DNA from: Treponema sp.
GTDB taxonomy: Bacteria; Spirochaetota; Spirochaetia; Treponematales; Treponemataceae
Reading direction: 5' to 3'
NCBI GenBank assembly: GCA_014803985.1
Contig: JAAVAO010000038.1
Span: 1 to 33,395, forward strand
Length of the DNA: 33,395 nucleotides
Shown here: in pieces, positions 1-5,735 of the stretch
Position numbering within the stretch: the stretch's first letter is position 1
Layout: each line of letters opens with the position of its first letter
Program-made: the position numbers and the translations under genes
The notes under the pieces: model-generated
Told to the model about the DNA's origin: nothing
What the model saw: only the letters and a program-made list of their open reading frames with translations
Database searches by the model: none

Positions 1-216
1 ATTCGGATTCTTATTGCAAGGATAAGGATGCGATGCCATGTTCTTAAGCGAAGAAAAACTTCCCCCACACCATTTACAATAATAATGCGCTTTCTCACCG
101 CCTTCATACGGTTCGTGGCGTTTGTTATTCGGATTCTTATTGCAAGGATAAGGATGCGATGCCATGTTCTTAAGCGAAGAAAAACTTCCCCCACACCATT
201 TACAATAACAACTCAT
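1..216 (-). CDS. Zinc-finger-repeat protein, partial (3' end off window)
   Basis: The gene starts with ATG at 216 behind a clear GGAGGCG ribosome binding site and runs off the left edge after 72 codons without a stop. The protein is built from 42-residue tandem units containing CKWCGGSF, a spacer, then SHPYPCNKNPN. The paired cysteines and following His/Cys suggest a small structural zinc finger. The DNA repeat period is 126 bp (bases 1-90 match 127-216). A full paralogue lies at 4906-5142, and the sequence upstream of both genes is nearly identical. The family is common, uncharacterised, in gut and oral bacteria as far as I recall. No enzymatic motif is visible and the function is unknown. 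It may bind nucleic acid or simply be a small metal-stabilised module. Confidence 0.7.
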   Translation of the reverse strand, partial: MSCYCKWCGGSFSSLKNMASHPYPCNKNPNNKRHEPYEGGEKAHYYCKWCGGSFSSLKNMASHPYPCNKNPN

Positions 217-505
217 TTTTCGCCTCCATTTTGCGAATTATTTTTTTTGATGTCCATACAGACATCTTTGTGCCTCCCCTGCATCGCATTGTCAAGTAGC
301 ATTAGTGCTATTTGACGTGTTACGCCGCAAGGCAAGGCCTATCATACTGCGCCCTCGTATATGATAGCGCAGAATGTTTTCTCATCAATTAGAATGGTAC
401 TTTTGCCGTGAGCATTTCGTTTGGTCAAGACAGCTACTAAAATCGCCTTTTCCTGCTATTGCTGTACTTGCGGCAAAGCAAGACTCCGTTGGCATCGTAT
501 TCAGT
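211..505. repeat. Cassette flank repeat A, copy 1
   Basis: This block aligns without gaps to 5137-5431 (offset 4926) with only scattered mismatches. It spans the start of the zinc-finger gene, its upstream region and the 3' end of the repeat-protein gene. It contains an inverted repeat around 340-367 (CTATCATAC ... GTATATGATAG) that may be the terminator of the repeat gene or an upstream element of the zinc-finger gene. Together with repeat B it shows that the whole cassette was duplicated. Confidence 0.85.
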
Positions 506-598
506 CCATTCTTCCTCGCCATTACTTTTCTTGCGGTGAACTTCTTTTCCATCGTCATTGTATTCCAGCCAAATTTCCTCGGTAGGAAACTCTGTTTC
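437..598 (-). pseudogene. Out-of-frame 3' end of the WxEYDANG repeat gene
   Basis: In a different frame from the main ORF, the minus strand here continues the same repeats (EEIWLEYNDDGKEVHRKKSN, then EEEWTEYDANG) and ends in CRKYSNSRKRRF and a TAG stop. The paralogous remnant at 5363 keeps the same C-terminus (CRKYSNGRKRRF), so this is the ancestral end of the protein. The frame changes near 580-600. Either an indel or unequal recombination between repeats broke the gene, or the shift is a reversible switch of the C-terminus. Confidence 0.75.
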
Positions 599-1157
599 CA
601 TCGTCATCGTATTTCCACCATGCCTCCTCGCCGTTGCTGTCCTTGTAATGCACTTTCTTTCCGTTGGCATCGTATTCGCTCCATCTTTCATAGCCGTCGT
701 TGCCCTTGTAATGCACTTCCTTTCCGTTGGCATCGTATTCCCACCACCTTTCATCGCCGTTGCTGTCCTTGTAATGCACTATCTTTCCGTTGGCATCGTA
801 TTCGTTCCACCATTCCGTGCCGTTGCTGTCCTTGTAATGCACTATCTTTCCGTTGGCATCGTATTCGCTCCACCTTTCCCTGCCGTCGCTGCCCTTGCAA
901 TGCACTTCCTTTCCGTTGGCATCGTGTTCGCTCCATTCTTCCATGCCATCGCTGTGCTTGCGGTGAACTTTTTTTCCATCGTCATTGTATTCCAGCCAAA
1001 TTTCCTCGCCAGAAAGATACCTTAGGTAAACTGTATTTCCATTCTCATCTCTTTCTTCTGGATCAGGAACTCTCGTCCAATGACCGCAACGAACTATCTT
1101 TCCATTTTTATCTCTTGGAACACCATCCAACTCCATTTCCCTCTTTTTGATTTCCAT
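555..1157 (-). CDS. WxEYDANG tandem-repeat protein (frameshifted)
   Basis: The start is ATG at 1157 with GGAGG nine bases upstream; the product is 200 residues. After a charged N-terminal segment (MEIKKREMELDG, then DENGNTVYLRYL) it consists of about eight ~20-residue units of the type WSEYDANGKxVHYKDSNGxE. Such W/Y/D/G/N-rich units resemble YwqK/MORN-type beta-hairpin repeats. No signal peptide or catalytic domain is seen, so it is probably cytosolic. The last 13 residues (after DDDGN) leave the repeat pattern, because a frameshift near 590 separates the gene from its real 3' end at 437-598. The same repeats form the C-terminus of the Doc fusion at 5736-7388. A poly-G promoter lies at 1218-1248. 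Function is unknown; scaffolding or antitoxin-like binding are guesses. Confidence 0.65.
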   Translation of the reverse strand: MEIKKREMELDGVPRDKNGKIVRCGHWTRVPDPEERDENGNTVYLRYLSGEEIWLEYNDDGKKVHRKHSDGMEEWSEHDANGKEVHCKGSDGRERWSEYDANGKIVHYKDSNGTEWWNEYDANGKIVHYKDSNGDERWWEYDANGKEVHYKGNDGYERWSEYDANGKKVHYKDSNGEEAWWKYDDDGNRVSYRGNLAGIQ

Positions 1158-1217
1158 AGTTAAACCTCCAAAATCCTTTTTATCTATCCCGCTTTCAAAC
1201 GGAAAAACCCTGGAATA

Positions 1218-1248
1218 ATTATACCCCCCCCCCATTTCACTTTGTCAA
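1218..1248 (-). promoter_or_regulatory. Poly-G spacer promoter of repeat-protein gene
   Basis: On the minus strand: -35 TTGACA (1243-1248), then AAGTGAAAT, then ten G (1224-1233), then -10 TATAAT (1218-1223). The spacer is 19 bp, two more than optimal; eight G would give 17. Changes in the G run by slipped-strand mispairing would therefore tune transcription of the gene starting at 1157. The leader is about 55 bases. Confidence 0.8.
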
Positions 1249-1381
1249 GTACCTTAACGTTTTTTTTTCAAAAATTATTTGCACTTTTGTGTTTTGCTGT
1301 TCTAGCCAAAACATGCGCATATCTCGCTTTTCTATTAGAACAATCGTCAAGTTTTATTGCGGCAAGGATTGCAGGAGGTGC
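1221..1381. repeat. Cassette flank repeat B, copy 1
   Basis: This block is nearly identical to 5483-5641. It includes the poly-G promoter and about 130 bp upstream of it, up to the GGCAAGGATTG-AGGAGGTG stretch, where the two copies diverge. Confidence 0.85.
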
Positions 1382-1486
1382 AGAGTAGCAGAGATACACT
1401 TTATTTCCGTTGGCATCGTATACACACCACTCTTCACTGTCTCCCTCACTCTTGAGATGATATAAAGAAAATCTCAAAACGGGCAT
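1268..1486 (-). pseudogene. Fragment of a Doc/WxEYDANG repeat gene
   Basis: The minus strand encodes YHLKSEGDSEEWCVYDANGN, which matches the second repeat of the Doc fusion protein (YHLKSEGDSEEWCEYDAAGN, around 6795-6850). The match covers only about 1395-1460; the rest of the open frame is the flank repeat B read in the coding-free direction. No Doc domain and no credible start remain. It appears to be the stump of a second doc-repeat gene brought next to the cassette by recombination. Confidence 0.55.
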
Positions 1487-1680
1487 TGACAGCGCACTGT
1501 CCTACGCAGATGTATTCAAAAAACTTTCCGAGATATTGTAAAAATTCAACGCAAGGAAAAACACTGAACGAAATCAAATTGTCATGAATTTGGCAAAGCG
1601 GAGGTTGTACTGTTGTCATTAAAGATAAAACAGAGAAAATAGCCCTGCACCATACTCTTGGACAATGTACGGAATGCCAT
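1483..1680 (+). pseudogene. Possible decayed HicA-like toxin
   Basis: The plus strand reads ALSYADVFKKLSEIL and then a stop. Further in, in shifted frames, are KIQRKEKH, CHEFGKAE and VVIKDKTEKI. The order resembles the small HicA mRNA interferase fold, whose members often begin LSYADV-KKL and carry a G-S-H-E-[IF]-W core followed by a VVI strand. Stops and frameshifts mean it cannot be functional. No hicB partner is recognised downstream. The identification rests on short matches and is tentative. Confidence 0.35.
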
Positions 1681-1966
1681 GCTTTTGCTTTTGCGCGAGG
1701 GATGCGGAAGGCGCGTAGCGGTTGCCGCAAGGCAACGGAGCCGCGCAAGACGGCGAACCCTGTAGCCAGCCCGGTTTTGTTCGCGTTCAACGCGGACAAA
1801 ACGCGCCCTAATAATAGTTCAAAAAAATTTTATCAACTATTTTATCAACTATTATGGATCTAAAAACGGTGTTTTACTCACCCCGCTTTGCAATCATCGC
1901 CTCTATGCATTTTGTACAGCAGCAACTGTAATAGCAAATCGTTATCTACAAAATGGAGACGGAAAA
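1681..1966. other. Intergenic stretch with dispersed repeat, no gene
   Basis: I see no coding gene here. The stretch contains a G+C-rich piece (about 1690-1808) with a hairpin, and two direct copies of TTTTATCAACTATT near 1828-1854. Confidence 0.6.
1752..1810. repeat. Dispersed hairpin repeat, copy 1
   Basis: The sequence GCGAACCCTG ... AGCCCGGTTTTGTTCGCG ... ACGCGCCCT is shared in outline with 19626-19674. Both have an inverted repeat between the CCCGGTTTT and GCGCCCT motifs. It looks like a genome-wide intergenic repeat family (REP-like), not a gene. Confidence 0.5.
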
Positions 1967-2848
1967 TCATCGTCTTTTCAGTTCCACCTGTTTTCGGCAC
2001 AACGTTTCGAGCTGGGAAATTTGCGCGCTCAATTCTGAAACTTGTTTCAAAATTGCATGCATGTCGGCTGCCTTGCTGTCATTTTCAAACGTATTGTGAC
2101 TCAAATAATACTTGTGCGTATTTTCGATTGAATCTACGACAATGCCAACAATAACATTCATAATCACAAATGACGAAATCAGCGAAAATGAAATGAAGTA
2201 TGCCCACGCCCAGCTGAATTCCTGCATGATCGGACGAATGACACCGTCAAACAAGTTGTCAAAAATCATAACCGAAAACAGAGTCAAAAACGATCTGCCC
2301 AATCCACCGAACTTCTGCGGAATCAGTTCGCCAAAAAGCATCGTGCCGACAACTGCATAAATATAGTAAAAAACAAGCAGCATTATGCATGTCCACAAGA
2401 TTCCTGGAATCGATTTTACAATTGCTTTTAAGACGACTTGCAGATGCTCAAGCCCAGAAACAAGTTTGAGCGTGCGGAGGCTTTTTACGGCACTCAACGC
2501 GCGAACAATCCTAATAGAGCGGAAAATCTTCACTGCCTTGAAAACCGTAAAATACGAAAATGCAGGGGCAATTGAAACAAGCACAATCACCGCGTCAAAG
2601 ATATTCCACTTTGACTTAAAGAAATCTTTATTAAACACGATGATTTTCAAGACAAGTTCAACGCAGAAAAAGATAAGACAGATTGTGTCAATCGCATTCA
2701 AGACGGAGCCGTATTTTGCCATAGCAGCCTGAGATGTTTCAAATCCCAAGCAAACAATATTCACCAAAATAACGAACAGCATAAAGAATTCAAACGGCGT
2801 GTCCGCCTTTCCGTCAAAATGTTCTTTCAAAGTTTTTGAGTTTTTCAT
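1967..2848 (-). CDS. Voltage-gated ion channel, NaChBac-like single-domain
   Basis: A 293-residue six-transmembrane channel subunit of the bacterial voltage-gated cation channel family, expected to form a tetramer in the inner membrane. S1 begins near residue 20 (FEFFMLFVILVNIVCLG), S4 carries regularly spaced positive charges (RSIRIVRALSAVKSLRTLK), and the pore region is TLFSVMIFDNLFDG followed by S6. The C-terminus (ILKQVSELSAQISQLETL) looks like the coiled coil that assembles such channels. The pore lacks the usual T-L-E-S-W filter; aspartates replace Glu, so ion selectivity cannot be assumed. ATG at 2848 follows AGAGG by five bases. It lies 53 bases after rtcB in the same direction and is probably co-transcribed with it. 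Confidence 0.85.
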   Translation of the reverse strand: MKNSKTLKEHFDGKADTPFEFFMLFVILVNIVCLGFETSQAAMAKYGSVLNAIDTICLIFFCVELVLKIIVFNKDFFKSKWNIFDAVIVLVSIAPAFSYFTVFKAVKIFRSIRIVRALSAVKSLRTLKLVSGLEHLQVVLKAIVKSIPGILWTCIMLLVFYYIYAVVGTMLFGELIPQKFGGLGRSFLTLFSVMIFDNLFDGVIRPIMQEFSWAWAYFISFSLISSFVIMNVIVGIVVDSIENTHKYYLSHNTFENDSKAADMHAILKQVSELSAQISQLETLCRKQVELKRR

Positions 2849-2901
2849 CACATCCTCTTTTTTTCATTGTATTGCGCGAACTGTCCGAATACCGCCTGCT
2901 G

Positions 2902-4023
2902 TCATTCCGAAGCCTTGAAGCTGTAAATCGGCTTGATTGTCGCAAGAATTTCGGCAGTCGGTTCGATGTTCGCCATTATTTCGTCCATACCTTTGTATGC
3001 CATGGGGGCTTCGTCTATTGTGTCCTCGCAGACAGTCGTGGACCAAATGCCTTCCATGGATTTTTTGAAGTCTGTCATAGTCAAGTTGTTCTTTGCTTCC
3101 TTGCGACTCATGACGCGCCCCGCACCGTGTGGTGCCGAGCAGTTCCAATCGTCATTGCCTTTTCCCTTGCACACAAGACTTCCGTCCCGCATGTTGATAG
3201 GAATAAGAATCTTTTCACCGTCAAGCGCGCGCACACTGCCTTTGCGCAGAATCATTGCCTCGGTGTCGATGTAATTGTGGATCGTCGTGAACTGGTCAAT
3301 CACATCTCGCCTGTCAAGCCGAAGTCCTACGCTGATTGTGTCTATCATCGCCTTGCGGTTCAACTCTGCAAACTTCTGAAGGATTTTCATATCGTTGATA
3401 TAATCCTCGAACAGCTGCCCCTCGACATAGGAAAGCTCTTCCGGGATTTCACTTCCCGCGCAGTGTTCCTGCGCCATCTTTTGATAATAGTGCGCTACCT
3501 CAAGCCCCAAATGCCGGCTTCCCGAATGCACCACGATGTACAGGTTACCCTCATTATCGCGATCGCATTCGATAAAATGATTTCCGCCACCAAGCGTTCC
3601 AATCGACCGCCGCGCCTTGTACAAGTCCTTCTTCTTGCAACGGATTTGCGTCAGGTCAATTTCCGAAACGAACGTGTGCTCCCATTTGCGCACATTTCGC
3701 CCGAACGGAATATTCCGCCTGATGCATTTGTCGAGCCGCTCCGGGTCAAACTGCTCGCTCACCGCAGAATCCGCCTTCACCACGAGAGTCTCCATGCCGC
3801 AACCAATGTCAACGCCCACAAGGTTTGGACACACTTTGTCAGTGATTGTCATTGTTGTGCCGATGGTGCAGCCTGCACCCGCATGCACGTCGGGCATCAT
3901 GCGAATCTTTGCGCCCTGCGCATACGGTTGACTGCAAAGCCTCTCAATTTGTTCCCGGCTGCTTTCTTCAAGCGTACCCGTAAACACCTTCGCTTCGTTA
4001 TACGTTCCTTTTACAGTAATCAT
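2902..4023 (-). CDS. rtcB: RNA-splicing ligase RtcB
   Basis: A 373-residue RtcB, a Mn- and GTP-dependent ligase that joins RNA 2',3'-cyclic phosphate (or 3'-phosphate) ends to 5'-OH ends; in bacteria it is linked to RNA repair. Visible motifs are PDVHAGAGCTIG, the metal-binding GVDIGCGM, GGGNHFIE, VVHSGSRHLG, and APHGAGRVMSR, which includes the histidine that is guanylylated in the family. The start is ATG at 4023 with AAGGAGA six bases upstream; an in-frame upstream extension to 4077 would run through the promoter and is unlikely. No RtcA or archease gene is in view. The promoter contains a 17-bp palindrome shared with the antitoxin-doc operon. The channel gene follows downstream. Confidence 0.95.
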   Translation of the reverse strand: MITVKGTYNEAKVFTGTLEESSREQIERLCSQPYAQGAKIRMMPDVHAGAGCTIGTTMTITDKVCPNLVGVDIGCGMETLVVKADSAVSEQFDPERLDKCIRRNIPFGRNVRKWEHTFVSEIDLTQIRCKKKDLYKARRSIGTLGGGNHFIECDRDNEGNLYIVVHSGSRHLGLEVAHYYQKMAQEHCAGSEIPEELSYVEGQLFEDYINDMKILQKFAELNRKAMIDTISVGLRLDRRDVIDQFTTIHNYIDTEAMILRKGSVRALDGEKILIPINMRDGSLVCKGKGNDDWNCSAPHGAGRVMSRKEAKNNLTMTDFKKSMEGIWSTTVCEDTIDEAPMAYKGMDEIMANIEPTAEILATIKPIYSFKASE

Positions 4024-4054
4024 AGCATTCTCCTTGAATATAATATTAAAAAAC

Positions 4055-4087
4055 AGTATACCGAAGCAGTCTATCATTTTGTGATAG
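4055..4087 (-). promoter_or_regulatory. rtcB promoter with palindromic operator
   Basis: On the minus strand the palindrome CTATCACAAAATGATAG (4071-4087) is followed, ten bases later, by -10 TATACT (4055-4060). The palindrome sits where a -35 box would be, and no TTGACA-like -35 is seen. An almost identical arrangement lies at 7536-7568, which points to a shared regulator (activator or repressor). Confidence 0.7.
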
Positions 4088-4110
4088 TTTGATGAACAGG
4101 CGAAGGGGAT

Positions 4111-4812
4111 TTACAAGAAATCGGCGATCCGATCTATAACAGTCTCAATGTCCTTAAAGCGGCTGTCAACTCTCCTTGAGAACATGAGTACGGTAGAATT
4201 GCCAAGTTTTGCGCACTTGTAGTCATCGCCGTTATCCGTAATCTCAACTTCCGGGTGGAAAAAGTTTTCAAAATACTCAAACGCCAACTTTCCTTCACAG
4301 ATTATGATTTCCGGCTCCAAAAAGCGGACGATGCGCCGCGTCCAGTCCTTTGACTTTTCTACAAGTTCCGCCCCAAAGTATTTCCCGGAAAGCCGTATCA
4401 GTTTTTTCAAATCCGCGCTGTCTTTGGTCGCAAAGAAGAAGCAGTTTGTCTTGCAGGCATCTTCCAGTATGTCGGGACGATGCAAATTCTCTTTTTCTGG
4501 CCGGTCTTTATAGCATCCATAACCGAACACATATTTCCAGTCGTCCGAAAGGGCATACTCTTCCGACACATACTCCATCTGTTCCTGCGGTCCGAATTTA
4601 TAGACAGGCTTATGAACATTGTTGAAATATCCTGAGCCCGGATTGATGCCCAAAAACAAAATCTGCGGATTCTTTACGACAGGACTAAAGAAAATTTGTG
4701 TTCCCTTGTACAGTTTTCCAAGTTCTTCATCTTCTTCCGCTTTCTGAATTAGGCGGTCGGCAAATTCCTTCACTTCCTGCCCGATTGCCTCAATTTCTTG
4801 TTCCATTTCCAT
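4111..4812 (-). CDS. Uracil-DNA glycosylase superfamily-like protein
   Basis: A 233-residue protein starting at ATG 4812 behind GGAGA. After a charged helix (1-40) comes ILFLGINPGSGYF, which matches motif 1 (G-x-N-P-G) of the uracil-DNA glycosylase superfamily. Later segments include IIICEGKLAFEYF and a C-terminal SRRVDSRFKD. Enzymes of this fold remove uracil or other damaged bases from DNA, but the second catalytic motif (H-P-S-P-type) is not clearly present, so activity is uncertain. It lies upstream of rtcB, separated from it by the rtcB operator, so it is probably a separate transcription unit. Confidence 0.55.
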   Translation of the reverse strand: MEMEQEIEAIGQEVKEFADRLIQKAEEDEELGKLYKGTQIFFSPVVKNPQILFLGINPGSGYFNNVHKPVYKFGPQEQMEYVSEEYALSDDWKYVFGYGCYKDRPEKENLHRPDILEDACKTNCFFFATKDSADLKKLIRLSGKYFGAELVEKSKDWTRRIVRFLEPEIIICEGKLAFEYFENFFHPEVEITDNGDDYKCAKLGNSTVLMFSRRVDSRFKDIETVIDRIADFL

Positions 4813-4905
4813 TCTTGTTTCTCCAAATAAAAAGATATGAGTAAAATATACAATATTTCACTTGCTAAACGGTGTTTCGCACAGTGGCAGAACACCGTAT
4901 TTTCA

Positions 4906-5142
4906 CTAACGTTCTGGCTCGTGATATTTGCCATTCGGATTCTTGCCACAAGAGCCTTGTGTCAAGCTGGAGATTGAACTATATTCTCTCCCGCACCATT
5001 TACAACAATACCTTGCTTTCTCGCCGCCTTCATACAGTTCGTGATATCTGCCCTTCAGATTCCTGCCACAAGAGCCTTGTGTCAAGCTGGAGATTGAACT
5101 ATATTCTCTCCCACACCACTTGCAATAAAACTTTTCACTCAT
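4906..5142 (-). CDS. Small zinc-finger-repeat protein
   Basis: A complete 78-residue protein with ATG at 5142 and GGAGGCG upstream. It has two 40-residue units, each with CKWCGREYSSISSLTQGSCG followed by a His near the end (KYHEP or RYHELYEGGEKARY). The pattern C-x2-C ... C ... H suggests one zinc site per unit. The DNA repeat period is 120 bp. It is a paralogue of the partial gene at 1-216 and belongs to the second copy of the duplicated cassette. No known function; perhaps nucleic-acid or protein binding. Confidence 0.75.
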   Translation of the reverse strand: MSEKFYCKWCGREYSSISSLTQGSCGRNLKGRYHELYEGGEKARYCCKWCGREYSSISSLTQGSCGKNPNGKYHEPER

Positions 5143-5431
5143 TTTTCGCCTCCATTTTGCGAATTATTTTTTTTGATATCCATACAGACATCTTTGTGCC
5201 TCCCCTGCATCGCATTGTCAAGCAGCATTAGTGCTATTTGACTTGTTACGCCACAAGGCAAGGCCTATCATACTGCGCCCTCGTATATGATAGCGCAGAA
5301 TGTTTTCTCATCAATTAGAATGGTACTTTTGCCGTAAGCATTTCGTTTAGTCAAGACGGCTATTAAAATCGCCTTTTCCTGCCATTGCTGTACTTACGGC
5401 AAAGTAAAATTCCGTTAGCATCGTATTCACT
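5137..5431. repeat. Cassette flank repeat A, copy 2
   Basis: Ungapped, near-identical partner of 211-505. It carries the zinc-finger start region, the inverted repeat near 5266-5293 and the 3' end of the repeat-protein gene. Confidence 0.85.
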
Positions 5432-5480
5432 CCAACTTTCATAGCCAGTGCTGCTCTTGAGATGCACTTCCTTAGAACAA
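5363..5480 (-). pseudogene. Collapsed remnant of WxEYDANG repeat gene
   Basis: The minus strand encodes a single repeat (KEVHLKSSTGYESW, then SEYDANG) and the gene's original C-terminus CRKYSNGRKRRF, ending at a TAA. No start codon with a ribosome binding site exists between it and the poly-G promoter at 5480-5510. Compared with copy 1, roughly 660 bp, about eleven 60-bp repeats plus the 5' end, are missing between the two flank repeats. Deletion by recombination is the simplest explanation. Confidence 0.8.
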
Positions 5481-5510
5481 TCATACCCCCCCCCTATTTC
5501 ACTTTGTCAA
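5480..5510 (-). promoter_or_regulatory. Poly-G spacer promoter, copy 2 (orphaned)
   Basis: -35 TTGACA (5505-5510), AAGTGAAATA, nine G (5486-5494) and -10 TATGAT (5480-5485), a 19-bp spacer. It is the counterpart of 1218-1248, but the gene it served has collapsed. Confidence 0.7.
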
Positions 5511-5641
5511 GTACCTCAACGCTTTTTTTTCAAAAATTATTCGCACTTTGTGTTTTGCTGTTCTAGCCAGAACATGCGCATATCTCGCTTTTCTATTAGG
5601 ACAATCGTCAAGTTTTATTGCGGCAAGGATTGTAGGAGGTG
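5483..5641. repeat. Cassette flank repeat B, copy 2
   Basis: Near-identical partner of 1221-1381, including the poly-G promoter and upstream DNA. Beyond 5645 the sequence up to the end of the Doc fusion gene at 5736 shows no gene. Confidence 0.85.
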
Positions 5642-5735
5642 CGCAGTGCAACGGAGTAACAAGCCGCTCACATAATCACGTGTAAAATTCGAATTTTGAC
5701 CTATATGTTACTCCTGCCGTAATCATTCCACTCAC

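Noticed and set aside
374..1150. Long plus-strand open frames through the repeat gene
   Set aside because: They are antisense shadows of a strongly periodic repeat; the minus strand has the start, binding site and consistent repeat chemistry.
4024..4077. In-frame N-terminal extension of rtcB
   Set aside because: It contains the promoter and operator, while ATG 4023 has a good ribosome binding site.
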